DNA of 24,911 nt, taken from CAYPKW01 sp964411425 (lineage in GTDB: Bacteria > Pseudomonadota > Alphaproteobacteria > Dongiales > Dongiaceae). Of the stretch, positions 1-6,627 are shown piece by piece. Location of the stretch: positions 1 through 24,911 of the forward strand of contig CAYPKW010000033.1 of NCBI GenBank assembly GCA_964411425.1. The letters are read 5' to 3'. Position 1 is the first letter of the stretch; each line of letters starts with the position of its first letter. The position numbers were made by a program, and so were the translations under genes. Below the pieces are notes generated by a model that did not search any database, was not told the origin of the DNA, and saw nothing but the letters and a program-made list of their open reading frames with translations.

Positions 1-53
1 AGACTTCCTAGCCTCGACCCCGCGCCAACGCGGCGAAGAGGGAGGATCGGCTC

Positions 54-809
54 ATGGACCTGCGCAACAAGAGCGCCATCGTCACGGGCAGCGCGCGCGG
101 CATCGGCAAGGCGATCGCGCTGCGCTTCGCCCGCGACGGCGCCAAGGTCGCGGTCAATTGCCTCGCCAGCCTCGACAAGGCGAACGCCGTGGCGGCGGAG
201 ATCGAGCGAGGCGGCGGCGAAGCCATCGTGGTGCAGGCCGACGTCTCCAAGCGCGACCAGGCGCGGCGCCTCGTCGACGAGACCATCGGGGCGTTCGGCA
301 AGGTCGATATCCTGGTCAGCAACGCCGGCATCATCATCGATCGGCCGTTCGTCGACAACACCGAAGAGGACTGGATACGCGCCATCGAAACGAACCTGCA
401 CGGTTTCTTCAACGTCTGCCAGGCGGTCCTGCCGCACATGCTGGAGCGGAAGTACGGGCGCGTCATCGCCACCGGTTCCTGCATCACCGAGATCGCCGAC
501 TTCGGGGGCAACAAGTACTCCGTCTGCACCGCGTCGAAAGGCGGCATCACCATGATGCTGCGCCCGATCGCCGCCGAGGTGGCGCGCCACGGCGTCACGG
601 TCAACGCGGTGTCGCCCGGCTACATCGCCACCGAGATGCTGGCGGAAATCGACGCCGCCGGCCTGGAGGCGGCGCTGCACCTGGTGCCCATGCGCCGCTA
701 CGGCAAGCCCGAGGAGATCGCGGCGGCGATGGCGTTCCTCGCCTCCGACGAGGCGGGCTACATCACCGGGCAGACCATCCGCGTCAACGGCGGCATGTCG
801 ATGGGCTGA
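54..809 (+). CDS. SDR-family oxidoreductase, 3-oxoacyl-ACP reductase-like
   Basis: This 251-residue protein is a classical short-chain dehydrogenase/reductase. The N-terminal TGSARGIGKAIA motif (about residues 11-22) is the NAD(P)-binding TGxxxGxG loop, NAG appears in VSNAGI (about 90), and the catalytic set is Ser in ATGSC, Tyr in NKYSVCTASK and the Lys four residues later. The C-terminal GYITGQTIRVNGGMSMG is typical of FabG-like enzymes. The start is supported by GGAGG at 41-45, 8 nt before ATG. The next gene begins 5 nt after the stop, so both are probably co-transcribed. FabG-type sequences act on many substrates; beside an amine oxidase-like gene and away from fab genes, a catabolic role is as likely as fatty acid synthesis. 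The family call is firm and the substrate is unknown. Confidence 0.9.
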   Translation: MDLRNKSAIVTGSARGIGKAIALRFARDGAKVAVNCLASLDKANAVAAEIERGGGEAIVVQADVSKRDQARRLVDETIGAFGKVDILVSNAGIIIDRPFVDNTEEDWIRAIETNLHGFFNVCQAVLPHMLERKYGRVIATGSCITEIADFGGNKYSVCTASKGGITMMLRPIAAEVARHGVTVNAVSPGYIATEMLAEIDAAGLEAALHLVPMRRYGKPEEIAAAMAFLASDEAGYITGQTIRVNGGMSMG

Positions 810-814
810 TTCGG

Positions 815-2110
815 ATGGCGGCACGCTTCGCGTCCGACTTCAAGGAGACGCCGTACTGGTGGGAGGCGGCGCCGCGCCCGGCGCTGCCGGAGCAGGTGGT
901 GCCGGCCAAGGCCGACGCCGTCGTCGTCGGCTCGGGCTTCACAGGGCTCAACGCGGCGCTGGCACTGGCGCGCGCGGGGCGCGACGTGGTCGTGCTGGAC
1001 GCGGGCGAGCCGGGCATCGGCGCCAGCTCGCGCAACGCCGGCTTCGTCGGCCGCACGCTGAAGCACGGATTCGGGAGCCTGATGGAGCGGCATGGCGCCA
1101 GCCGCGCTGTCGCCGTCTACCGGGAGGCGAAGTGCGCCTTCGACCACGTGTTCGAGACCGTCGAGCGCGAGCAGATCGCCTGCGGGCTGGTGCGCTGCGG
1201 GCGCTTCCAGGGCGCGCTATTCGCCGCCCATTACGAAGCGATGGCGCAGGACCTGGAGCTGAAACGCCGCCATCTCGGCGAGGAGGCGCACATGGTCGGG
1301 AAGGCCGAGCTCCACAAGGAGATCGGCTCCGACCTCTATTGCGGCGGGCGCGTCATACCGGACCACGGCGGATTGCATCCGGGGCTGTATCATCAGGGAC
1401 TGCTCGACCGCGCGACGGGCGCCGGGGCGCTGGTGCTGGCGCGCACACCGATGACCGGGCTTTCCGGCGAGCGCGGCCGGCTCAGGGTGGCGACGCCGCG
1501 CGGGCGCATCGCCGCGCGCGACGTGCTGATCGCCACCAACGGCTACACCGGAGGGGCCACACCCTGGCTCCGCCGGCGGGTGGTGCCGTTCCACGGCTTC
1601 ATGATCGCGACCGAACCGCTCGACCCCGCGCTCATGTCGCGCATCCTGCCGGGCCGGCGTCTGTTCCACGACTTCAACCACAACCTCAACTACATGCGCC
1701 CCTCGCCGGACGGCACGCGGCTGCTGTTCGGCGGCCTCTCCGGGCCGGCCGCGGCCACCCTAAAGGTGAAGGCGGCGCGCCTGCACGCTCTCTTGTCGCG
1801 CATCGTTCCCGACCTCGCTGGCGCGCGGCTCAGCCATGCGTGGACCGGGCGCTGCGCCGGGACGTTCGATCTCTATCCCCACATCGGCGAGCGGGACGGT
1901 GTCCACTATGCCCTCGGGTACTGCTTCGCCGGCCTGCCGATGGGAAGCTGGCTCGGGCTGAAGGCGGCGCAGAGGATCCTGGGGGCGCCGGGCGCCCTGA
2001 GCGCGTTCGACGAGCTCGCCTTCGAGACGCGCGCCTGGTACCGGGGCAGCCCGTGGTTCGTTGCGCCGTTCATGGCGTACTACGACTGGCTCGACCGGCG
2101 GGGAAGGTAG
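815..2110 (+). CDS. FAD-dependent oxidoreductase (DAO family, PuuB-like)
   Basis: The product is a 431-residue flavoprotein of the D-amino-acid oxidase superfamily. An FAD-binding Rossmann motif VVGSGFTGLNAALALARAG lies near residues 30-48, followed by ASSRNAGFVG, which is typical of the gamma-glutamylputrescine oxidase/glycine oxidase branch. The C-terminal YALGYCFAGLPMGSWLG segment fits the FAD-closing part of the fold. Members oxidise amines or amino acids and release H2O2 or feed a respiratory chain. The ATG at 815 is chosen because it sits 5 nt after the SDR stop and gives a normal family N-terminus; the frame is open further upstream but only inside the SDR gene. The pairing with an SDR suggests a short catabolic pathway. 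The exact substrate cannot be read from the sequence. Confidence 0.88.
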   Translation: MAARFASDFKETPYWWEAAPRPALPEQVVPAKADAVVVGSGFTGLNAALALARAGRDVVVLDAGEPGIGASSRNAGFVGRTLKHGFGSLMERHGASRAVAVYREAKCAFDHVFETVEREQIACGLVRCGRFQGALFAAHYEAMAQDLELKRRHLGEEAHMVGKAELHKEIGSDLYCGGRVIPDHGGLHPGLYHQGLLDRATGAGALVLARTPMTGLSGERGRLRVATPRGRIAARDVLIATNGYTGGATPWLRRRVVPFHGFMIATEPLDPALMSRILPGRRLFHDFNHNLNYMRPSPDGTRLLFGGLSGPAAATLKVKAARLHALLSRIVPDLAGARLSHAWTGRCAGTFDLYPHIGERDGVHYALGYCFAGLPMGSWLGLKAAQRILGAPGALSAFDELAFETRAWYRGSPWFVAPFMAYYDWLDRRGR

Positions 2111-2142
2111 ACCCGGTCACCATCGCTCCATGGGCCCCGCCA

Positions 2143-2170
2143 TTGCGCGCCAAGCCTGCCATGCTATAAC
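2143..2170 (+). promoter_or_regulatory. Probable sigma70-type promoter of aroQ-accBC-aat
   Basis: TTGCGC (2143-2148) and TATAAC (2165-2170) are separated by 16 nt. The -10 matches the consensus at five of six positions and the -35 at the TTG core. It would start transcription about 20-25 nt before the TTG start of aroQ at 2199, and it lies downstream of the in-frame ATG at 2130, which supports the TTG start. The rpmE promoter at 15360-15388 has the same TTGCG/TATAA form. Confidence 0.5.
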
Positions 2171-2198
2171 CCATGCAACCGGCACGGGCGAGGGCTCC

Positions 2199-2657
2199 TT
2201 GGCCAAGACACCCCGGATTCTCATCGTCAACGGCCCCAATCTCAACCTCCTCGGGTCGCGGGAGCCGGCGGTGTATGGCCGCGAGACGCTGGCCCAAATC
2301 GAGAAGGCGACGCGCAGCCGCGCCCGCGAACTGGGACTCGCCGTCGATTTTCGGCAGTCGAATCACGAGGGCGAGATCGTCACTTGGATCCAGGAGGCGC
2401 GCGCCCGCCACGCAGGCATCATCATCAATGCCGGCGCCTACACGCACGGCTCGATCGCGATCCTCGACGCGCTCCTCGCCGTGGCGCTGCCGACGATCGA
2501 GGTGCATCTGTCGAACATCTTCCGGCGCGAGCACTTCCGGCATTTGTCATATCCGGCGCAGGCGGCCGAGGGTGCCATCTGCGGGTTCGGCGGCCACGGT
2601 TACGAGCTCGCGCTCGAGGCCATTGCGCGGCTCATCGCCGGCGGGCGGGCTAGCTGA
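2199..2657 (+). CDS. aroQ: 3-dehydroquinate dehydratase, type II
   Basis: The 152-residue product is type II dehydroquinase, which converts 3-dehydroquinate to 3-dehydroshikimate in the shikimate pathway. The N-terminal ILIVNGPNLNLLGSREPAVYG carries the catalytic Tyr and neighbouring Arg. NAGAYTHGSIAILDAL and EVHLSNIFRREHFRHLS carry the active-site His and substrate-binding residues. The length matches the usual 145-150 residues. I choose the TTG at 2199 because it yields the normal N-terminus and has a purine-rich CGAGGG a few nt upstream; an ATG at 2130 would add 23 atypical residues and precede the likely promoter. The stop TGA overlaps the accB ATG (TGATG), indicating translational coupling. 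Placement beside accBC is common in proteobacteria. Confidence 0.93.
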   Translation: MAKTPRILIVNGPNLNLLGSREPAVYGRETLAQIEKATRSRARELGLAVDFRQSNHEGEIVTWIQEARARHAGIIINAGAYTHGSIAILDALLAVALPTIEVHLSNIFRREHFRHLSYPAQAAEGAICGFGGHGYELALEAIARLIAGGRAS

Positions 2658-3085
2658 TGGAAAAATTCGAGGTCGACGAGGCGCTCGTGCGCAAGCTGGC
2701 CCGCCTCCTCGAGGAGACCGGGCTCGCCGAGATCGAGTACGAGAGCGCCGGCCAGCGCATCCGCGTCAGCCGCGCCGCCGTCGCGGCGCCCTCCGCCGCC
2801 GTGCCCTCCGCCGAGGCGCCGGCGCCTGCCCCGGAGGCGCACGGGCCGCCCGCGGGCGCCGTCACCTCGCCCATGGTCGGCACCGCCTATACCAAGCCCG
2901 ATCCGGCGAGCGCCGCCTATGTCACGGTCGGCGACCGGGTCAACCCGGGCCAGACGCTGATCATTATCGAAGCGATGAAGGTGATGAATCCGATCGCGGC
3001 GCCGCACGGCGGCACGGTCGTCGAGATCCTGGTCAACGACGGCCAGACGGTCGAGTTCGGCGAAGTGCTGATGGTCGTCCGCTGA
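2657..3085 (+). CDS. accB: Acetyl-CoA carboxylase biotin carboxyl carrier protein
   Basis: This 142-residue protein carries the biotin of acetyl-CoA carboxylase, the first committed step of fatty acid synthesis. The N-terminal helical region (1-40) is followed by an Ala/Pro-rich linker (about 43-68) that lets the biotin arm swing, then the biotinyl domain (about 70-142). The EAMKVMNPI motif contains the biotinylated Lys at residue 108. The thumb-type segment (TKPDPASAAYVTVGDRV) distinguishes AccB from other biotinyl domains. The ATG overlaps the aroQ stop, and accC follows 4 nt later, so the three are one operon. It works with AccC and with AccA/AccD, which are not in this window. Confidence 0.97.
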   Translation: MEKFEVDEALVRKLARLLEETGLAEIEYESAGQRIRVSRAAVAAPSAAVPSAEAPAPAPEAHGPPAGAVTSPMVGTAYTKPDPASAAYVTVGDRVNPGQTLIIIEAMKVMNPIAAPHGGTVVEILVNDGQTVEFGEVLMVVR

Positions 3086-3089
3086 GCCG

Positions 3090-4427
3090 ATGTTCGAGAA
3101 GGTCCTGATCGCCAACCGCGGCGAGATCGCGCTGCGCATCCACCGCGCCTGCCGCGAGATGGGGATACGGACCGTGGCCGTGCATTCCACCGCCGACGCC
3201 GACGCCATGCACGTGCGGCTCGCCGACGAGAGCGTGTGCATCGGGCCGCCGCCGGCGCGCGGCAGCTATCTCAACATGCCGGCGATCCTGACGGCCGCCA
3301 CGCTGTCCGGGGCCGACGCGATCCATCCCGGCGTCGGGTTCCTGGCCGAGAACGCGCAATTCGCGGCCATGGTCGAAGAGCACGACATCGCCTTCATCGG
3401 GCCGGCGCCCGAGCACATCTCGCTCATGGGCGACAAGGTGGCGGCGAAGGAGGCGGCGCGCCGGCTCGGCCTGCCGGTGGTGCCGGGCTCGCCCGGCGCG
3501 GTCGCCGACGACGCCGAGGCGATGCGCCTCGCCGCGGAAATCGGCTACCCGGTGCTGGTGAAGGCCGTCGCCGGGGGCGGCGGCAAGGGCATGAAGGCGG
3601 CGCAAACCGCGGCCGACATGGCGGAGGCGCTCAACCTCGCCCGCAACGAGGCCAAGGCCAATTTCGGTAATGGCGCCCTCTACCTCGAGAAGTACCTGGA
3701 CCACCCCCGCCACATCGAGGTGCAGATCTTGGCGGACGCGCACGGCAACGTCGTGCACCTGGGCGAGCGCGACTGTTCGCTGCAGCGCCGCCACCAGAAG
3801 CTCGTCGAGGAGACGCCGTCGCCCGGCCTCAACGCCGGCGAGCGCGCCTGGATCATCGAGCGCGCGGTGGAAGCCGTGAAACGGCTCGGCTATCGCAGCG
3901 CCGGCACGATCGAGTTTCTGTTCCAGGACGGGCAATTCTACTTCATCGAGATGAACACGCGCCTACAGGTCGAGCACCCGGTTTCCGAGATGGTCACCGG
4001 CATCGACCTGGTGCGCGAGCAAATCCGCGTGGCGAGCGGGGCGGCGCTCGGCTTCGCGCAGGCCGACATCAAGTTCGTCGGCCACGCCATCGAATGCCGG
4101 ATCAATGCCGAGGACCCGGCGACGTTCCGCCCGACGCCGGGCCGCGTCAGCGACTATCACGCGCCCGGCGGGCTCGGCGTCAGGGTCGACTCGGCGCTCT
4201 ATGCGGGCTACCTGGTGCCGCCGCACTACGACAGCCTGATCGCCAAGCTGATCGTGCACGGCGCCACGCGCAACGAATGCCTGATGCGTTTGCGGCGCTC
4301 GCTCGAGGAGTTCGTGATCGGCGGCATCGAGACCTTGATCCCGCTCCACCGCCGCCTGATCGCCGCCCCGGACTTCCTCAACGGGGCGTACGACATCCGC
4401 TGGCTGGAGAGGTTCGTGAGGCCGTAA
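3090..4427 (+). CDS. accC: Biotin carboxylase subunit of acetyl-CoA carboxylase
   Basis: The 445-residue product carboxylates the biotin of AccB using ATP and bicarbonate. It starts MFEKVLIANRGEIALRI, the signature of the biotin carboxylase N-domain. The ATP-grasp glycine loop GGGGKGMK lies near residues 163-170, HIEVQILAD near 211-219, and the catalytic FIEMNTRLQVEHPVSE segment near 288-303. The C-terminal domain contains ECRINAEDP and ends normally, so the gene is intact and of usual length (about 445-450). The gap from accB is 4 nt and the gap to aat is 9 nt. The absence of fused carboxyltransferase or biotinyl domains shows it is the multisubunit bacterial form rather than propionyl-CoA or pyruvate carboxylase. 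Confidence 0.97.
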   Translation: MFEKVLIANRGEIALRIHRACREMGIRTVAVHSTADADAMHVRLADESVCIGPPPARGSYLNMPAILTAATLSGADAIHPGVGFLAENAQFAAMVEEHDIAFIGPAPEHISLMGDKVAAKEAARRLGLPVVPGSPGAVADDAEAMRLAAEIGYPVLVKAVAGGGGKGMKAAQTAADMAEALNLARNEAKANFGNGALYLEKYLDHPRHIEVQILADAHGNVVHLGERDCSLQRRHQKLVEETPSPGLNAGERAWIIERAVEAVKRLGYRSAGTIEFLFQDGQFYFIEMNTRLQVEHPVSEMVTGIDLVREQIRVASGAALGFAQADIKFVGHAIECRINAEDPATFRPTPGRVSDYHAPGGLGVRVDSALYAGYLVPPHYDSLIAKLIVHGATRNECLMRLRRSLEEFVIGGIETLIPLHRRLIAAPDFLNGAYDIRWLERFVRP

Positions 4428-4436
4428 AGACCCAGG

Positions 4437-5102
4437 ATGGCGATGTCGGCCGTGTCGCAACTCACGCCTGAGATCCTGCTGCGCGCCTATGCCTACGGCG
4501 CCTTTCCAATGGCCGAGGGGCGCGAGCAGGGCGCCGTCTTCTGGGTCGATCCGAAGCAGCGCGGCATCCTGCCGCTCGACCGCTTCCACGTTTCGCGCCG
4601 GCTTCTGCGGACCGTTCGCAAGGCGCCGTTCGAGGTGCGCTGCGACGCCGATTTCATGGCGGTGGTCGCGGCCTGCGCCGAGCCGACGCCCGACCGGCCC
4701 GACACCTGGATCAACGCCGAGATCCGGCGCCTCAACGCCCGGCTGTTCGACATGGGTTACGCCCACTCGGTCGAGTGCCGGCAGGACGGGCGGCTGGTCG
4801 GCGGCCTCTATGGCGTCGCCATCGGCGGCGCCTTCTTCGGCGAAAGCATGTTCAGCCGCGAGCGCGACGCCAGCAAAGTGGCGCTCGTCAACTTGGTGCT
4901 GCGCTTGCACCTCGGCGGCTTCAAGCTGCTCGACACCCAGTTCGTCACCACGCACCTGCAGCAGTTCGGCACCATCGAGATCCCGCGCGCCAAGTACCGC
5001 GACTTGCTGCGCCAGGCGCTTGCCGTCAAGGCCCGGTTCTACGGCGAGGTGCCGGAGCCCGAGCTGGCCAAGTTCTTGCAGTCGATCACCCAGAAATCGT
5101 AG
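4437..5102 (+). CDS. aat: Leucyl/phenylalanyl-tRNA--protein transferase
   Basis: The 221-residue enzyme transfers Leu or Phe from tRNA to proteins with N-terminal Arg or Lys, marking them for ClpS/ClpAP degradation (N-end rule). Recognisable family motifs are LLRAYAYGAFPMAE near the N-terminus, FWVDPKQRGILPLD, AYAHSVECR-like DMGYAHSVE, GGLYGVAIGGAFFGESMFS and KLLDTQFVTTHLQQFGTIEIPR. The start MAMSAVSQLTPEIL lies 9 nt after accC. The last 64 bp lie on the opposite strand to the end of the DUF2155 gene, so the two transcripts are complementary at their 3' ends. The order accB-accC-aat next to DUF2155 is one I recall from many alphaproteobacteria. Confidence 0.96.
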   Translation: MAMSAVSQLTPEILLRAYAYGAFPMAEGREQGAVFWVDPKQRGILPLDRFHVSRRLLRTVRKAPFEVRCDADFMAVVAACAEPTPDRPDTWINAEIRRLNARLFDMGYAHSVECRQDGRLVGGLYGVAIGGAFFGESMFSRERDASKVALVNLVLRLHLGGFKLLDTQFVTTHLQQFGTIEIPRAKYRDLLRQALAVKARFYGEVPEPELAKFLQSITQKS

Positions 5103-5431
5103 ACCGCGTGCTCGAGGGCCGAGAGCGCCGGGCTCGAGGCGAACATCCAGCCGGTGAAGAGCCGCACCGGCGGCTCGCCCGGCTTCTGTTCGTCGATCTC
5201 CAGGAACGCGGCGCTCTCGGGCGGCTCCTCCGGCGGGCGCTTGTCGCAGTGGCGCACGACGATGGCGAGCGAGCCGAACTCGAACGGCTCGTCGACCGCG
5301 GCCTCGATGGTGGTGATGCGAGCCGTGGTCTTGTCGAGGCCGCCGAGCACTGCGCCGTTCATCGAATCGGCCGCGGCCGCCGAGACGACACCCATCGCCG
5401 CGAGCCCGGCCATCCAGCCGATGCGCCGCAT
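5039..5431 (-). CDS. DUF2155 domain-containing exported protein
   Basis: The 130-residue protein begins with a likely signal peptide (MRRIGWMAGLAAMGVVSAAAADS). The mature part matches the DUF2155 family pattern: LDKTTARITTIEAAVDEPFEFGSLAIVVRHCDKRPPEEPPESAAFLEI, then GWMFASSPALSALEHAVYDFWVIDCK. Two Cys residues (RHCDK and WVIDCK) could form a periplasmic disulfide, which is inference. The function of the family is not established. It is the last gene of the NDUFA12-mlaD-small protein-DUF2155 run; its ATG is 1 nt past the stop of the preceding gene and has no clear SD, so translation is probably coupled. Its 3' end overlaps aat by 64 bp on the other strand. Confidence 0.85.
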   Translation of the reverse strand: MRRIGWMAGLAAMGVVSAAAADSMNGAVLGGLDKTTARITTIEAAVDEPFEFGSLAIVVRHCDKRPPEEPPESAAFLEIDEQKPGEPPVRLFTGWMFASSPALSALEHAVYDFWVIDCKNLASSGSGTSP

Positions 5432-5432
5432 G

Positions 5433-5660
5433 TCAGCGGCGATACGGGTTGTGCAGCCGCTCGATCAGCCCGGCCAGCGCCTGGCGCACCTGGCGCTCGT
5501 CGCAGCCCATGAGGACGGCATCCTCGAAGGCGTCCTGGGCCATCTGCCGGATCTCGGTCAGGTTCTCGTTCAGGACCTTGATCTTCTCGACGCAGGCGAC
5601 CGGCTTGCCGTCGGGCTGGCGCCAGGTCGGCAACGCGATCTTCTCGGTCGGACGGGACAC
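5433..5660 (-). CDS. Conserved-looking small protein, unknown function
   Basis: This 75-residue frame starts at GTG (5660), 8 nt after the mlaD stop, with an AAGG element about 7 nt upstream, and ends 1 nt before the DUF2155 start. The product is soluble, has no signal peptide or membrane segment, and contains a predicted helical region KIKVLNENLTEIRQMAQDAF followed by EDAVLMGCDERQVRQALAGLIERL and a terminal NPYRR. The tight fit between two real genes and the normal-looking amphipathic helices argue that it is translated. I recall similar short proteins at this position in other alphaproteobacteria, but I cannot name a family. A role tied to the envelope genes around it is only a guess. Confidence 0.7.
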   Translation of the reverse strand: MSRPTEKIALPTWRQPDGKPVACVEKIKVLNENLTEIRQMAQDAFEDAVLMGCDERQVRQALAGLIERLHNPYRR

Positions 5661-5668
5661 CGGACGCC

Positions 5669-6157
5669 TTATGGCGCGGGCGGTTCGGCCCCGTCGGCGG
5701 CGCCCGCGTCCTTCTTGTCGCCGGAACTGAAGATGTAGCGGCTGATCAGGTCGCCCAGGTTGATCGGGTCCTGAGTGAACTGGATCTCGCCGCCGGGCTC
5801 GATGATCGCGTCCTCGCCGCCCGGCTCCAGCAGCACGTAATAGTTGCCCAACAGCCCGTCGGCCTGGATACGCGCCGTCGAATCGGTCGGCAGCTTGACG
5901 CTGTCCTGCACCGACATGCGGACCACCGCCAGATAGGTTTCGGGATCGAGCCGCAGGTTGGTGACGCTGCCGATCTTGATCCCGCTCATGCGCACCTCGC
6001 CGCCGGTGGACAGCCCGTCCACGCGATTGAACTTGGCGCTGACCTCGTAGCCGGCGACCCGCGTCAATCCGCTGCTGGAGTAGGCGAAGACGAGGAACAC
6101 CCCGGCCAGGATCAGCACCACGCCGCCCATGATGGTCTCAATGACGTTACGCTTCAT
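5669..6157 (-). CDS. mlaD: MlaD: substrate-binding MCE protein for outer-membrane lipid asymmetry
   Basis: The 162-residue protein has one N-terminal membrane anchor (IMGGVVLILAGVFLVFAYSSS, about residues 9-29) and a single MCE domain (about 36-115) containing the typical VDGLSTGGEVRMSGIKIGSV segment. ADGLLGNYYVLLEPGG matches the conserved end of the MCE domain. MlaD forms a hexameric periplasmic ring on the MlaFEB ABC transporter and carries phospholipids between inner and outer membranes. The mlaE/F genes are not in the window, so here mlaD is separated from its transporter partners. The tail after residue 140 is acidic and Ala/Pro-rich, as in many homologues. It begins 13 nt after the NDUFA12 stop. 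Confidence 0.93.
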   Translation of the reverse strand: MKRNVIETIMGGVVLILAGVFLVFAYSSSGLTRVAGYEVSAKFNRVDGLSTGGEVRMSGIKIGSVTNLRLDPETYLAVVRMSVQDSVKLPTDSTARIQADGLLGNYYVLLEPGGEDAIIEPGGEIQFTQDPINLGDLISRYIFSSGDKKDAGAADGAEPPAP

Positions 6158-6170
6158 AGCCGGATCATCC

Positions 6171-6524
6171 CTATGACGGAACCCAGGGTTCGTAGTCGCC
6201 GGTCCCCTTGGCGCGCCGACCGCCCGCCAGCAAGTGCCCGGGCGGCCGGTAGGCCGCCTGCGTGCCGGTCAGGTTCGCCACGTGCGGCTTCTGCCAGGGC
6301 CGTGCCGGAGTCTTGCCCGAAGGCACTTCGTCCACGGTGTAGTGCAGCCAGGCATGCCATTCGGGCGGCACCTTCGAGGCCTCGGCCTCGCCCCGGTACA
6401 TCACCCAGCGCCGCTCGCGCCGCGGGCCGTGCACGCGCCGCCGCCGATAGTAACGGTTGCCCGCGCCGTCGGCGCCGACGAAATCGCCGCGTAGCCAGGT
6501 CATCAGTCGGGTGCCGAGGGTCAT
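6171..6524 (-). CDS. NADH:ubiquinone oxidoreductase subunit NDUFA12-like
   Basis: The 117-residue protein belongs to the NDUFA12/B17.2 family, an accessory subunit of respiratory complex I shared by mitochondria and alphaproteobacteria. The diagnostic segments are TLGTRLMTWLRGDFVGADGAGNRYYRRR, RERRWVMYRGEAEASKVPPEWHAWLHY and KPHVANLTGTQAAYRPPGHLL. The frame stays open upstream, but homology begins at MTLGTRL, so the ATG at 6524 is chosen; the next ATG at 6503 (MTWLRG) would cut the conserved region. Neither has a convincing SD. It is the first gene of the leftward run that includes mlaD and DUF2155. It sits apart from any nuo operon, as is usual for this gene. Confidence 0.9.
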   Translation of the reverse strand: MTLGTRLMTWLRGDFVGADGAGNRYYRRRRVHGPRRERRWVMYRGEAEASKVPPEWHAWLHYTVDEVPSGKTPARPWQKPHVANLTGTQAAYRPPGHLLAGGRRAKGTGDYEPWVPS

Positions 6525-6627
6525 CCTTGGGGTCGACCAGCGCCCGGCGCAGGCGATGGCGCCGCCGGCCGAGCGGGCGGGACTATGGCATCCCCGCCGA
6601 TCTTCGTCTAGCAGCCTGTCGGCACCT

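Noticed and set aside
158..814. Extension of the FAD oxidoreductase into the preceding gene
   Set aside because: The frame is open back to 158, but it is out of frame with the SDR gene, encodes Arg-rich sequence and has no family similarity.
2130..2198. Upstream ATG start for aroQ at 2130
   Set aside because: It would add 23 residues without family similarity and lies upstream of the likely promoter; the TTG at 2199 gives the normal N-terminus.
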